A stretch of 64,000 bases of DNA, taken from positions 372,001 through 436,000 of the forward strand of contig NZ_CP031413.1 of NCBI RefSeq assembly GCF_003367355.1, given 5' to 3'. Both the position numbers and the translations under genes were made by a program. The stretch is from Lysobacter sp. TY2-98 (GTDB taxonomy: Bacteria; Pseudomonadota; Gammaproteobacteria; Xanthomonadales; Xanthomonadaceae). Shown in pieces: positions 29,621 through 38,577 of this stretch. Below the pieces are notes generated by a model. The model had not been told where the DNA came from, searched no databases, and saw only the letters and a list, made by a program, of their open reading frames with translations. Each line of letters begins with the position of its first letter. The first letter of the stretch is position 1.

Positions 29621-30679
29621 TCAGTCGCGATCGGTCGCGGCCAGCAGCCGCTGCGCCACATCGCCGAGCGGGACCACGTCCTGCGCGGCACCCCGCGCGA
29701 CCGCCGCACCGGGCATGCCCCAGACCACGCTGGTGGCCTGGTCCTGCGCGATCGTCGCGGCACCGGCATCGCGCAGCTTCAGCAGGCCGCGCGCGCCATC
29801 CTCACCCATGCCGGTCAGCAGTGCCCCGGCGGCGTTGCGGCCGGCATGCGCGGCGACCGAATCGAACAGCACGTCGACGCTCGGACGGTGGTTGTTGACC
29901 GGCGTGTCTTCGCTGACGCGGCACAGCCAGCGCGCGCCGCTACGCTGCACGCGCAGATGCAGGCCACCCGGCGCGACGTAGGCATGCCCCGGCATGATCT
30001 GCTGGCCGTCTTCGGCCTGCAGCACGGTCATCTTGCTGTTGCGGTTGAGGCGTTCGGCGAACGGCGCGCTGAACTGCGCGGGGATGTGCTGTGCGATCAC
30101 CACCGCGGGCGCGTCGGCCGGCATCGCCGACAGCACTTCGCGGATGGCCTCGGTGCCGCCGGTGGACGCGCCGATCGCGAGCAGGCGGTCGGTGGTGCGA
30201 TACGACGTGATCGCCGCATTCGCCGGGCGCGGTTCGATGCGGGCGACGCGCGCGTGCGCGGCGGCATGCACCTTCTCGCGCAGCACGGCCGCGTACTCGT
30301 TCATGCCGCGCGCGACGTCGATGCTGGGCTTGGGGACGAAGTCGACCGCGCCGAGCGCGAGTGCGTCGAGTGTGACCGTCGCACCGGCCTGCGTCAGTGA
30401 CGACACCATCACCACGGGCATCGGCCGCAGGCGCATCAGGTTCTGCAGGAAGGTCAGGCCGTCCATGCGCGGCATTTCGACGTCGAGCGTCAGCACGTCG
30501 GGATTGAGCTGCTTGATCTTGTCGCGCGCGATGAACGGATCGGCTGCGGCGCCCACGACATGGATGCCCGGGTCCGCGGACAGCAACTCCGTCATGAGCT
30601 GACGGATGAGCGCCGAGTCGTCGACGACCAGCACGCGGACCGGTCGGCCGATGGCCGCCGCCGTGCCCAGAGCACTCAC
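29621..30679 (-). CDS. cheB: Chemotaxis protein-glutamate methylesterase/deamidase CheB
   Basis: 352 aa. Start is a GTG at 30679 overlapping the cheD stop by 4 nt (GTGA). An N-terminal receiver domain ([16 protein letters not shown], phospho-acceptor Asp66 in [11 protein letters not shown]) is linked to the C-terminal esterase with its Ser-His-Asp triad in [21 protein letters not shown] and [10 protein letters not shown]. It removes methyl groups from receptor glutamates after phosphorylation by CheA, resetting receptor sensitivity. Last gene of the GGDEF/EAL-cheR-cheD-cheB unit. Confidence 0.97.
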   Translation of the reverse strand: MSALGTAAAIGRPVRVLVVDDSALIRQLMTELLSADPGIHVVGAAADPFIARDKIKQLNPDVLTLDVEMPRMDGLTFLQNLMRLRPMPVVMVSSLTQAGATVTLDALALGAVDFVPKPSIDVARGMNEYAAVLREKVHAAAHARVARIEPRPANAAITSYRTTDRLLAIGASTGGTEAIREVLSAMPADAPAVVIAQHIPAQFSAPFAERLNRNSKMTVLQAEDGQQIMPGHAYVAPGGLHLRVQRSGARWLCRVSEDTPVNNHRPSVDVLFDSVAAHAGRNAAGALLTGMGEDGARGLLKLRDAGAATIAQDQATSVVWGMPGAAVARGAAQDVVPLGDVAQRLLAATDRD

Positions 30680-31287
30680 GAAAACAGTTCCACGCTGCCG
30701 GCGACGGGCGTATGCGACAGCCGGCCGTACAGGGCGCGCTCGGCCTTGACGATTTCCTCGTCGCGCGTGACCGGCAGGTGCCGGACCAGCGCTCGGCCGG
30801 TCTGCACGAAGAAGCAGACCTTGCGGGGATGGATGTCGCCCAGGTCGCGGGCGACGATCGGAATGTCTTCGGCGCCGAGGTAATCGACCACGAAGCGCGC
30901 ATTGCGCGTGCCGATCGGATCGCTGGTGAAACCGCGCAGCACGTTGCCGCCGCCGAACACTTTCGCCTGCAGGCGCGAACGGCGTGCGCCGCGCTTGAGC
31001 AGGTCGTTGATCAGCAGTTCCATCGCGTGCGCGCCGTAGCGCGCACTGCCGTCGGACTTCGCGGCCATCGACGCGGGCTCCGCATCCGGCAGCATGAAGT
31101 GGTTCATGCCGCCCACGCCGAGCGCCGGGTCGTAGATGCACGCGGCGACGCACGAGCCGAGCAGGGTGACGATCGCCATCGCATCGCCGCTGACGCGGTA
31201 GTCGGCCGGCAGCAGGCGATAGGCGTGCGTCTGCAGCGCCTCGTCGTAGTAGGTGCCGGGATCGGCGATGGCGAGCGCGGCCCCCAC
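30676..31287 (-). CDS. cheD: Chemoreceptor glutamine deamidase CheD
   Basis: 203 aa from the GTG at 31287, one base after the cheR stop; the longer upstream frame would overlap cheR. The catalytic Thr-Cys-His set is visible in [14 protein letters not shown] and GGMNHFMLP. The later [18 protein letters not shown] and [16 protein letters not shown] are typical of the family. CheD deamidates receptor glutamines and in some species works with CheC on CheY-P. No CheC or CheZ was seen here. The C-terminus is longer than in minimal CheDs (extra [16 protein letters not shown]). Confidence 0.95.
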   Translation of the reverse strand: MGAALAIADPGTYYDEALQTHAYRLLPADYRVSGDAMAIVTLLGSCVAACIYDPALGVGGMNHFMLPDAEPASMAAKSDGSARYGAHAMELLINDLLKRGARRSRLQAKVFGGGNVLRGFTSDPIGTRNARFVVDYLGAEDIPIVARDLGDIHPRKVCFFVQTGRALVRHLPVTRDEEIVKAERALYGRLSHTPVAGSVELFS

Positions 31288-31288
31288 G

Positions 31289-32173
31289 TCAGCGCCGCGG
31301 CATGTAGATGGTGCGGCCACAGCCGGTGAACAGGTCGGCGGCGTGGTTGAAGCTTTCCGAGTGGCCCGCGTAAAGGCGGCCGTCGGACGACAGTAGCGGG
31401 CGCATGCGAGCCAGCACCTGGTACTGCGTCGGCTTGTCGAAATAGATCATCACGTTGCGGCAGAAGATCGCCGTCAATCCGGGCACGACGCCATAGCTCG
31501 GATCGAGCAGGTTGAGCGGCTCGAACTCGACGAGCTCACGAAGCGCCGGCTTGACCCGGCACTGGCCCGCGTTCGGCCCGCTGCCGCGCTGGAAGAACGT
31601 CTGCTTGCGCTCTTCCGAAAGATTCGCGATGCGATCGATCGTGTAGACGCCGCGTTCGGCCGTCTCCAGCACCTGCGTGTCGATGTCGGTGGCGAGGATG
31701 CGCACCGGTGGCGTCATCGTGCCGAAGGCTTCGCAGGCGGTGATCGCGAGCGACCACGGCTCTTCGCCGGTCGACGCCGCCGAGCACCAGATGCGCAACG
31801 GTTCGCTGCCGCGCTGGCGTGCATGCACTTCGCGCAGCTGGGCGATCAGCGCTTCGAAGTGGTAGGCCTCGCGGAAGAACGAGGTGAGGTTGGTGGTCAG
31901 GCAATTCACGAACGCCTGCCACTCATCCGCGTCGCCACGGAATTCGAGCAGGTCGAGGTAGTCGCCGAAGCGCGTCAGTCCGTGCGTGCGCAGGCGGCGG
32001 ACGAGGCGGCTGTAGACCATGTCGCGCTTGTGCGGCCCGAGCGAGATGCCCGCGCGCTGGTGGATCAGCTTGCAGATGCGCGCGAAGTCGCGATCGTCGA
32101 ACTCGAAGGCGCGTTCGAGCGACGCGCCGACGGGGAGTTCTTCGCCCCGGCGGCGCACGGATGCGTCAGCCAT
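31289..32173 (-). CDS. cheR: Chemotaxis protein methyltransferase CheR
   Basis: 294 aa from the ATG at 32173, overlapping the upstream GGDEF/EAL stop by 8 nt. An N-terminal helical domain (FDDRDFARICKLIHQRAGISL, TNLTSFFREAYHF) is followed by the SAM-binding domain with IWCSAASTGEEPWSLAI, ILATDID and IFCRNVMIYFDK. It adds methyl groups to receptor glutamates. CheR often docks on the C-terminal WxxF pentapeptide of receptors; the long MCP upstream has such a tail. Strong overlaps with both neighbours indicate tight co-translation. Confidence 0.97.
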   Translation of the reverse strand: MADASVRRRGEELPVGASLERAFEFDDRDFARICKLIHQRAGISLGPHKRDMVYSRLVRRLRTHGLTRFGDYLDLLEFRGDADEWQAFVNCLTTNLTSFFREAYHFEALIAQLREVHARQRGSEPLRIWCSAASTGEEPWSLAITACEAFGTMTPPVRILATDIDTQVLETAERGVYTIDRIANLSEERKQTFFQRGSGPNAGQCRVKPALRELVEFEPLNLLDPSYGVVPGLTAIFCRNVMIYFDKPTQYQVLARMRPLLSSDGRLYAGHSESFNHAADLFTGCGRTIYMPRR

Positions 32174-34400
32174 CGTGCTGCTCCGTGAGCAGCCATGGCG
32201 CCTGCATCGGGTTCGACGTCTGCGCGGCCAACCACTTCTCGAAGGCCTGCGGCGCGAGCGCGGGCGAGTACAGGAAGCCCTGTGCCGCATTGCAGCCGAT
32301 GCCGCGCAGCAGTTCGGCCTGCGCGTGGTTTTCCACGCCTTCCGCGGTGACGTGCAGTTCCATGTTGCGCGAGATCAGCACGATGGAGCGCACGATCGCG
32401 GCGTCGCCGCGGTTGTCGAGCATGTCGCGCACGAAAGAGCGGTCGATTTTGACGCGGTCGATCGGGAAGCGCTGCAGCATCGACAGCGACGCGAAGCCCG
32501 TGCCGAAGTCGTCGAACGAGAGCTTGACACCGCGGTCGCGCAGCGACGCCAGCGCACGCGAGGCATTGTCGTCCGGCTTCAGTGCGATCGTCTCGGTGAT
32601 CTCGAGTTCGAGCTGCTCGGCCGGCAGGCCGGTCTCGCGCAGCGCTTCGTCGACGTCGTGGCGCAGGTCGGTCTCGTGCACCTGGCCCGGGAACAGATTG
32701 ATACTGATCGCGATGCGGCGACCGCCGACTTCCGGCCACGAGGCCGCGTCACGGCAGGCCTGGCGGATGATCCAGCGGCCGACATCGTTCGCGAGTGCGC
32801 TGCCGGCGAGCACGTCGAGGAATGCGGCGGGCGCGAGCAGCCCGCGCTCCGGATGGCGCCAGCGCAGCAGTGCTTCCGCGCCGAAGGTGAAGCCGTTGGC
32901 GAGGTCGATCTGCGGCTGGTAATGCAGCTCGAATTCGCCGCGCGCGAATGCGCGACGGAGTTCGACTTCCAGCAGGCGACGGTCGATCACTTCGCGGCGC
33001 ATGCCCAGGTCGTAGCGGCACCACTGCCGGCCGCCGCGCGCCTTGGCCTTGTACAGCGCGAGGTCGGCACGTGCGATCAGCTCGCTCGCGTTCGGCAGGC
33101 TGTCCTCGCTGTGCAGGTCTTCGCGCACGGCGAGGCCGACGCTGGCCTCGAGATGGATCGGCGAACCCGTCACGTCCATGGGCTCGTTGACGGCGAGCAG
33201 CATGCGTTCGAGATGCACCGGCAGGTCGACGGTGTCGATGTCGGTGAACAGCACGCCGAATTCGTCGCCGCCGAAGCGGCCGACCTGCGCGTTCGCCGGC
33301 AGCGTCATGCGCAGGCGTGAGGCCGTGGCCTGCAGCACGATGTCGCCGGCCGCGTGGCCCAGCGTGTCGTTGATGGTCTTGAAGTTGTCGAGGCCGAGCA
33401 ATGCGAGCGCGACCGGCGTTTCGGTCGCTTCGAGTCGCGCGGTCAGCGCTTCGACGAGTGCGGTGCGGTTGGGCAGGCCGGTCAGCGCGTCGTACAGCGC
33501 GAGCTGGCGCAGCGTGGCCTGCTGCGCCAGATCGTCGGTGATGTCACGCAGGATGATCGCTTTCCCGTGACCCTGGCCGAGACGCCACGTGCAGCGCGTC
33601 GCTTCCAGCGCACGCACGTCGCCGTTCGGGCCGAATGCATGCAGGCGACACTGCGGCGCGCGGCCGAGCAGCGCATCGCCATCCTCGGCGTGCAGCCACG
33701 TGTGCGAGGCGAGCGCGTCGCTCTGCAGCTGCGAGGGAAACAGCACTTCCACCGGCATGCCGCGCATGCGGCGACCGCGAATTCCGAACAGCAATTCCGC
33801 CGCGCGATTGGCGAGGGTGACCTGGCCATGTTCGTCGGTGACGATCATGGCGCTGAAGCCGGCCTGCATGATCTGCGTAGCGATGCGGTTTCGACGCTGC
33901 AGGCGGTGGCGCTCGATCAGGCGTTCGCCGAGGCCCGCAACGCGCGTCAACGCCTGCACGACGTCACGACCGGCCGCGGCGCGCGCGCTGCGATCGGCGA
34001 TCGCCAGCGTGCCGACATGACGGCCGTGTTCACCGAGCAGCGCCTGCGCGTGCAGGAAGCGAATGCCCGGATAGGCGGCGACGACCGGTTCCGACACGAA
34101 GCAGGCGTCGTCCGCGGCGTCGGGCACGGTCAGGCGGGGCACTTCGGCATTGAGCGACGCGCCGAGTGCGAGCAGCGCGGTGTCGAGGCTGGCGTCGAGT
34201 CCGAAACGGGCGACCACGCGCGGCCGTGCCTCCCCATCGGACAACGCGATCCACGCGAATGGCGCATCGGCGACGCGCGCGGCGAGCGCGACCAGGTCGT
34301 CGAATTCCTCGCCCCACGCGTACGCATCGAGCGGAGCGTCCGCCGCGAGCGGCGACGACACGTCGAGGGAGTCGTTCGCGGGGGAGGGAATGAGCGCCAT
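32166..34400 (-). CDS. GAF-PAS-GGDEF-EAL bifunctional c-di-GMP protein in the chemotaxis operon
   Basis: 744 aa from the ATG at 34400 (AAGGA upstream). A GAF-like sensor (about 20-165: DAPFAWIALSDGEARP, GTLAIADRSARA) and a PAS domain (about 175-285: MIVTDEHGQVTLANRAAELLF) precede GGDEF (about 295-455; RFGGDEFG intact near residue 377) and EAL (about 470-720; EALLRWRHPE near 507, DDFGTGFASLSMLQRFP, KIDRSFV, TAEGVE). Both catalytic motifs are intact, so it could make and break c-di-GMP. It has no membrane segments. First gene of a unit with cheR-cheD-cheB under a sigma-28-type promoter, which links second-messenger turnover to receptor adaptation. Confidence 0.92.
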   Translation of the reverse strand: MALIPSPANDSLDVSSPLAADAPLDAYAWGEEFDDLVALAARVADAPFAWIALSDGEARPRVVARFGLDASLDTALLALGASLNAEVPRLTVPDAADDACFVSEPVVAAYPGIRFLHAQALLGEHGRHVGTLAIADRSARAAAGRDVVQALTRVAGLGERLIERHRLQRRNRIATQIMQAGFSAMIVTDEHGQVTLANRAAELLFGIRGRRMRGMPVEVLFPSQLQSDALASHTWLHAEDGDALLGRAPQCRLHAFGPNGDVRALEATRCTWRLGQGHGKAIILRDITDDLAQQATLRQLALYDALTGLPNRTALVEALTARLEATETPVALALLGLDNFKTINDTLGHAAGDIVLQATASRLRMTLPANAQVGRFGGDEFGVLFTDIDTVDLPVHLERMLLAVNEPMDVTGSPIHLEASVGLAVREDLHSEDSLPNASELIARADLALYKAKARGGRQWCRYDLGMRREVIDRRLLEVELRRAFARGEFELHYQPQIDLANGFTFGAEALLRWRHPERGLLAPAAFLDVLAGSALANDVGRWIIRQACRDAASWPEVGGRRIAISINLFPGQVHETDLRHDVDEALRETGLPAEQLELEITETIALKPDDNASRALASLRDRGVKLSFDDFGTGFASLSMLQRFPIDRVKIDRSFVRDMLDNRGDAAIVRSIVLISRNMELHVTAEGVENHAQAELLRGIGCNAAQGFLYSPALAPQAFEKWLAAQTSNPMQAPWLLTEQHDG

Positions 34401-34458
34401 GGAGATCCTTCGATGATTCGTCCTGCGCAGCCGTGCGACACGGACCTGCGCCATTGGT

Positions 34459-34485
34459 TTAACGGCGATTGGCGGGACGACTTGA
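34459..34485 (-). promoter_or_regulatory. Sigma-28 (FliA)-type promoter of the GGDEF/EAL-cheR-cheD-cheB unit
   Basis: Minus strand TCAAGTCG-N11-GCCGTTAA, nearly the same as the promoter before the STAS gene (41782-41808). It lies 59 nt before the ATG. Confidence 0.65.
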
Positions 34486-34560
34486 ACGAAGCAGGCCGCA
34501 TTCGGCCACGCGAAATGCCGAAGCGGTCACGTGTCGGGCAGGCCGCTGGTCGGCCGCCCC

Positions 34561-34592
34561 AAAACACGAACGCCGGCACGAGGCCGGCGTTC
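34561..34592 (-). terminator. Intrinsic terminator after the long MCP gene
   Basis: Perfect 10-bp stem GAACGCCGGC/GCCGGCGTTC (34568-34577, 34583-34592), loop ACGAG. On the minus strand it is followed by GTGTTTT. It lies 20 nt past the MCP stop and separates that gene from the next promoter. Confidence 0.7.
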
Positions 34593-34612
34593 GCATCGAC
34601 GGGGCAGGGCCG

Positions 34613-37267
34613 TCAGAACTCCTGCCAGTGCTGCTCGCCGTTGCTCTTGGCGGTGCTGCGACGCGCCTTCGGGGCGACGACGCTGGCGGCCTTGGCGACC
34701 GGTGCGATGTGCGCCTTCGCCGGCTCTGCCGCACGCGCCAGCGCCGCGCTGACTTCGGCCTGCGCCTCGTCGAGACGGAAGGCGGCAACCGTTTCCACCA
34801 GCTGCACGGCCTGCTGCTCGAGCGAGCGGGCGGCGGCGGAGGCTTCCTCGACCAGCGTGGCGTTCTGCTGGGTCGACTCGTCCATGTGCAGGATCGCCTG
34901 GTTCACCTGCTCGATGCCGCTGGTCTGCTCCTGCGACGCCGCGGAGATGTCCGCGATGATGTCGGAGACGCGCTTCACGCTCGTCACGATCTCCTGCATC
35001 GTCTGGCCGGCCTGGTCGACCAGCTGCGTGCCTTCGCCGACCTTCTCGACCGAGTCGTTGATCAGGCCCTTGATCTCCTTGGCAGCCTGCGCCGAACGCT
35101 GCGCAAGCGAGCGCACTTCGGAGGCGACGACCGCGAAGCCGCGGCCCTGCTCGCCAGCGCGCGCCGCTTCCACCGCCGCGTTGAGCGCGAGGATGTTCGT
35201 CTGGAAGGCGATGCCATCGATGACGCTGATGATGTCGACGATCTTGCGCGACGCCGCGTTGATCGCGCCCATCGTGCCGACCACCTTGCTCACCACCGTG
35301 CCGCCCTGCTGCGCGACGTCGGCCGCGCCGATCGCGAGCTGGTTGGCCTGGCGCGCATTGTCGGCGTTCTGGCGGACCGTGCTGGTCAGCTCTTCCATCG
35401 ACGACGCGGTTTCTTCCAGCGACGCAGCCTGCTGTTCGGTACGCGCCGAGAGATCACTGTTGCCCGAGGCGATTTCGCCCGCAGCGGTGTTGATGAGCTG
35501 GCTGCCCATGCGGATCTGGCCGACGATGCCGGACAGCTGCTGCACGGTGCGGTTCGCATTGCGTGCGAGGTCGCCGAACTGGCCCGGCAGATTCTCGTCC
35601 GCATGCTGCGTGAGGTCGCCGTCCGACACCGCGGCCAGCAGCGAACCCACTTCGCGCACGCCGTGGTCGGCGCTCTGCATCAGCGTGTTGAGGTTGGCGA
35701 CCATCTCGGCATAGATGAACTCGTAGGCGTCGGCATTGCCGCGCTTGCTGAAGTCGCCGGCGACCGCCGCGTCGACCAGCGTCTTGATTTCGCCGGTGAC
35801 CTTGAGCATGCCCGCCTTGACCGCGTCCATCGACTCGGTAATGCGCGCTTTCTGGCCCGGATAGCGGTCGATGTCGCGCGACAGGTCGCCCTTGGCGTAC
35901 TGGCCGACGAGGTCCATGACCTTCATCTGCACGTCGATGTGCGAGCCGACCAGCGTGTTGAGGTCGTCGGCCATCACGCCGTACGAGCCCGCGAACTGGT
36001 CCGCGTCGATGCGGTAATCGATGTTGCCCGACTCGTGCTGGTTGAACATGTCCTGCTGCGCCTTGGCGAAGCCGCGCAGCGCGCCGACCGCGTTCTCGAT
36101 GCTGTCGCCGATGACGCGCAGCTCGTCCTGGCTGTCCACGCCGACCTTTTCCGGGAACTGGCCCGCAGCCAGCAGCTCGGACGCGTTCTTGATCTTCGCC
36201 AGCGAGTCGCGGGTGCTACGGCTGAAGCCGAGGAACAGGTAGGCCGCCACGCTCAGCGACAGAAGGACGACGAGGATGACCGAGAGCGTCTTGTTGCGCA
36301 CCGCGGCAATCTGGTCGGCGGTGGTGTCGTCGAGCGAGGCGAACATCGCTTCGGACGCCTTCTGCACTGCCGCGCGCATGGCATCGTTGTTCGCAGCCAT
36401 CGCCGGAATCGGCATGTCCTGCGTTTCGGCGTCGACCACGTTCTTCTGCACGAACGCCTTGTTGCCGTTGATCGCGGCGATCGCGGCCTTCAGTGCGGGC
36501 GACACCTTGGTCGCATTTTCCTTGTCGAACCGGGTCAGCTCTTTGTGGTCGAGGTCGATGCGGTCGAGCAGGAACTGCTCCATGTTGCCGGCGGCGGCGA
36601 AGCTCGCGCGGTCATCGGCCCAGATCGACTGCTCGCCGAGCACGTGCACGGCGGTGAGGCCGTAGCTCGAACTCGCTTCGCCGAGCAGCGGCAGCCAGTC
36701 GACGACGGCGCGGCTCGAGTAGAACGTGGCCGGATTGGAAGACAGGCTCAGGCCACTGGTGACGTCGATCTGCTTCACCAGCAGGCGCGCCTGGCGCAGC
36801 GCCTCGGTGTGTGCGTCGACCATCTTGGCCGCGTCGGTTCCAGGCTGCAGCGCCTTCGCCCAGGCCGCCTTGAACGTGGCGATCTGCGCGTCGAGCGGCT
36901 TGCCGCTGAGGCGGTCGTCCTGCCACGCGGAGACTTCGGTCAGCGCCTTGTCGATGGCGGTCTGCGCCGAGGCCATCGCTTCGGCCGACACCGGCACCTT
37001 GTAGAGCTGGCGCATCGCCAGCGCACGGTGCAGCTGCATCGCAGCCATCGCATCGTCGAGCGAGCGGATCGGCTTCGACGCACTCGCCGCGAGCTTGGCG
37101 GCGGACATCTCCGTGTAGGCGGACTTGGCGATGAAGCCCGTCAGCACGGTGCAGGTCAGCACGAACGCGGCGCCGATGACGATGGCCTTCTGGGTGAAGC
37201 GGAGCTTCGACATCAGGCGCGTGGCGGGTGCGAGGGCCCGGTCGGCGAAAGAAGAGTTGAAACGCAT
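34613..37267 (-). CDS. Long methyl-accepting chemotaxis protein with poly-HAMP region and CheR/CheB tether
   Basis: 884 aa. TM1 about 27-47, a ~275-residue mostly helical periplasmic sensor, TM2 about 323-343. After it come several HAMP-like segments in tandem (DSLAKIKNASELLAAGQFPE, VMDLVGQYAKGDLSRDIDRY, AVAGDFSKRGNADAYEFI, AAVSDGDLTQHADENLPG), then methylation helices (SARTEQQAASLEETASSMEE) and the signalling tip around residues 684-733 (FQTNILALNAAVEAARAGEQ). The final residues are QHWQEF, a WxxF-type pentapeptide that tethers CheR and CheB in other receptors. A strong sigma-28-type promoter precedes it. Ligand unknown. Confidence 0.93.
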   Translation of the reverse strand: MRFNSSFADRALAPATRLMSKLRFTQKAIVIGAAFVLTCTVLTGFIAKSAYTEMSAAKLAASASKPIRSLDDAMAAMQLHRALAMRQLYKVPVSAEAMASAQTAIDKALTEVSAWQDDRLSGKPLDAQIATFKAAWAKALQPGTDAAKMVDAHTEALRQARLLVKQIDVTSGLSLSSNPATFYSSRAVVDWLPLLGEASSSYGLTAVHVLGEQSIWADDRASFAAAGNMEQFLLDRIDLDHKELTRFDKENATKVSPALKAAIAAINGNKAFVQKNVVDAETQDMPIPAMAANNDAMRAAVQKASEAMFASLDDTTADQIAAVRNKTLSVILVVLLSLSVAAYLFLGFSRSTRDSLAKIKNASELLAAGQFPEKVGVDSQDELRVIGDSIENAVGALRGFAKAQQDMFNQHESGNIDYRIDADQFAGSYGVMADDLNTLVGSHIDVQMKVMDLVGQYAKGDLSRDIDRYPGQKARITESMDAVKAGMLKVTGEIKTLVDAAVAGDFSKRGNADAYEFIYAEMVANLNTLMQSADHGVREVGSLLAAVSDGDLTQHADENLPGQFGDLARNANRTVQQLSGIVGQIRMGSQLINTAAGEIASGNSDLSARTEQQAASLEETASSMEELTSTVRQNADNARQANQLAIGAADVAQQGGTVVSKVVGTMGAINAASRKIVDIISVIDGIAFQTNILALNAAVEAARAGEQGRGFAVVASEVRSLAQRSAQAAKEIKGLINDSVEKVGEGTQLVDQAGQTMQEIVTSVKRVSDIIADISAASQEQTSGIEQVNQAILHMDESTQQNATLVEEASAAARSLEQQAVQLVETVAAFRLDEAQAEVSAALARAAEPAKAHIAPVAKAASVVAPKARRSTAKSNGEQHWQEF

Positions 37268-37309
37268 GACAGCCTCGGCGGTAGACCCTTCGTGGGTCGG
37301 CTACGTGCG

Positions 37310-37336
37310 TCATCGGCTTCGCGGGGTTGAACTTTA
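37310..37336 (-). promoter_or_regulatory. Sigma-28 (FliA)-type promoter of the long MCP
   Basis: Minus strand TAAAGTTC-N11-GCCGATGA, differing from the consensus TAAAGTTT-N11-GCCGATAA at two positions. 43 nt before the ATG. The best match in the window. Confidence 0.8.
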
Positions 37337-37542
37337 GTGATCCGCGTCGGACTTCCGGCGCGTCGGAAAACCCGCGCCGGTGCGGCGGGGCGGCCGACAG
37401 GCGGCGTTATGCGATGCGCATCAAGAACCTGCAGATCCGGTCGCTGGATTCGGCGCGCGGCGCTCAAGAACACCGCGCCATGGCCGTTGTCGGGGTCACG
37501 GCGCCACGTACGCGCCGCGTCATCCGTGTCAGGAGAAAAATA

Positions 37543-37848
37543 ATGAACCGTTCCTTCGCGTTCGCGATCGCGTTGGCCATGGGCGCAGCGCTGCCGGCCC
37601 AGGCTGGCGACCTTCAGCCCATCAAGCGTGTCGAGCCGGCCTACCCGCCGGAGGCCGCCCGCGCCGGTACGACCGGTTACGTCGACGTCGAGTTCGAAGT
37701 CGATCCGAGCGGCAAGGTCGCTGCGGTGTCGGTCGTCAGCGCCAAGCCGACGCGCACGTTCGAGCAGTCCGCCGTCAAGGCCGTCCGCCAGTGGCAGTTC
37801 GCACCGGGCGGTGGCAAGGGGAAGGTCCGCCTGAACTTCTCGCTGTAA
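37543..37848 (+). CDS. Small exported TonB C-terminal-domain protein
   Basis: 101 aa from the ATG at 37543 with an AGGAG site seven bases upstream. After a signal peptide (FAFAIALAMGAALPAQAGD) the whole mature protein is one TonB C-terminal domain: KRVEPAYPPEAARAGTTGYV, VDVEFEVDPSGKVAAVSVVS, AVKAVRQWQFAPGGGKGKVR. It lacks the membrane anchor that stays uncleaved and the Pro-rich arm of true TonB, so it cannot span the periplasm alone. It is the only plus-strand gene inside the chemotaxis island, divergent from the long MCP and ended by a good terminator. Role unknown. Confidence 0.85.
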   Translation: MNRSFAFAIALAMGAALPAQAGDLQPIKRVEPAYPPEAARAGTTGYVDVEFEVDPSGKVAAVSVVSAKPTRTFEQSAVKAVRQWQFAPGGGKGKVRLNFSL

Positions 37849-37931
37849 GGCGTCGGTTCGGCGTCACAGGGCGCTGGCTGCGGTTGGCGCTCGCGGGGCC
37901 GGTGTTAGCCGGATCCTGCAAGAACCCTTGG

Positions 37932-37957
37932 CCGGTCGCGAAAGTGACCGGTTTTTT
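37932..37957 (+). terminator. Intrinsic terminator of the TonB-domain gene
   Basis: Stem CCGGTC/GACCGG (37932-37937, 37946-37951), loop GCGAAAGT, then TTTTTT. It lies 84 nt past the stop. Confidence 0.75.
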
Positions 37958-38162
37958 GTGCGTGGGGTTTGGGTGTTTGTCGTCGAGCGACTGGTCACTC
38001 TTGCGGGGCCTGAGAGCCGTGCGATGCCAAACTCGAAACACGCGCGTTTCAGTTGCTTCGACTGACGGGCTCGTTTCGAGTCGCTAGGTCAGCTAGTACC
38101 CAAGGGCTGGATCGCATCGCGTATTGCGGGGGCTTATGGGCCGCGTTTACGCCGATGTCAAA

Positions 38163-38420
38163 GGCGTTACGTCCGTTGGCGCGGCCGAGTTACTTTTCTT
38201 TGCTGGTGCAAAGAAAACATAACCAAAAGAAGGCGCTTTCCTCGACGAATCTACAGCTCGCGACGTCGAGCTCCTCTCGATCGCCACACTCGGCATCCTT
38301 CGGCCCGCCGGAGCGCGGCGGGCGCTCACCGGCGCGCGAACCTACGGTTCGCAGGCGGCGCCGGATCGCCAAGTGGCGACGGCCGACATCGTGTCGGCCG
38401 GCCCTTCGGGGTCTCTACGG
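38163..38420 (+). repeat. Intergenic repeat, copy A
   Basis: Within the ~730 bp gap between the TonB-domain gene and cheW (37849-38577), which otherwise holds only two terminators. Three blocks match copy B at 41969-42160 in the same orientation: GGCGTTACGTCCG to the hairpin TTTTCTTTGC/GCAAAGAAAA with loop TGGT (38194-38217), then GAATCTACAGC to CGATCGCCACACTCGGCA, then GTGGCGACGGCCGAC with the palindrome CGGCCGAC/GTCGGCCG. Copy A has about 65 extra bases before the last block, including the inverted repeat GCGAACC/GGTTCGC. No coding capacity is evident. Confidence 0.75.
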
Positions 38421-38524
38421 TTTGCGTCGCGAGTCGCCGCTCTCGTAAGGGCAGAAGCTCGCTATCCGTGGCGGCGGACTCCTGATGACGGCAGCCTGGA
38501 ATACTTCGTCGGCTGCGCTCGAAC

Positions 38525-38553
38525 AAAAAAGGCCGCCGTTTTTCACGGCGGCC
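38525..38553 (-). terminator. Intrinsic terminator of the cheY-cheA-cheW operon
   Basis: Stem GGCCGCCGT/ACGGCGGCC (38531-38539, 38545-38553), loop of five, with AAAAAA at 38525-38530 giving a six-T run on the minus strand. 24 nt past the cheW stop. Confidence 0.85.
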
Positions 38554-38577
38554 CTATTGCTTGTGACGTCGCTTGGC

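Noticed and set aside
34469..37330. A 953-codon plus-strand frame opposite the long MCP
   Set aside because: Its Arg/Leu/Val/Asp-rich translation is the antisense of the receptor coiled coil; no ribosome site and no family.
38163..38420. Repeat copy A considered as a small IS or MITE
   Set aside because: No terminal inverted repeats at its ends, no target-site duplication visible, no transposase fragment. Kept as an intergenic repeat only.
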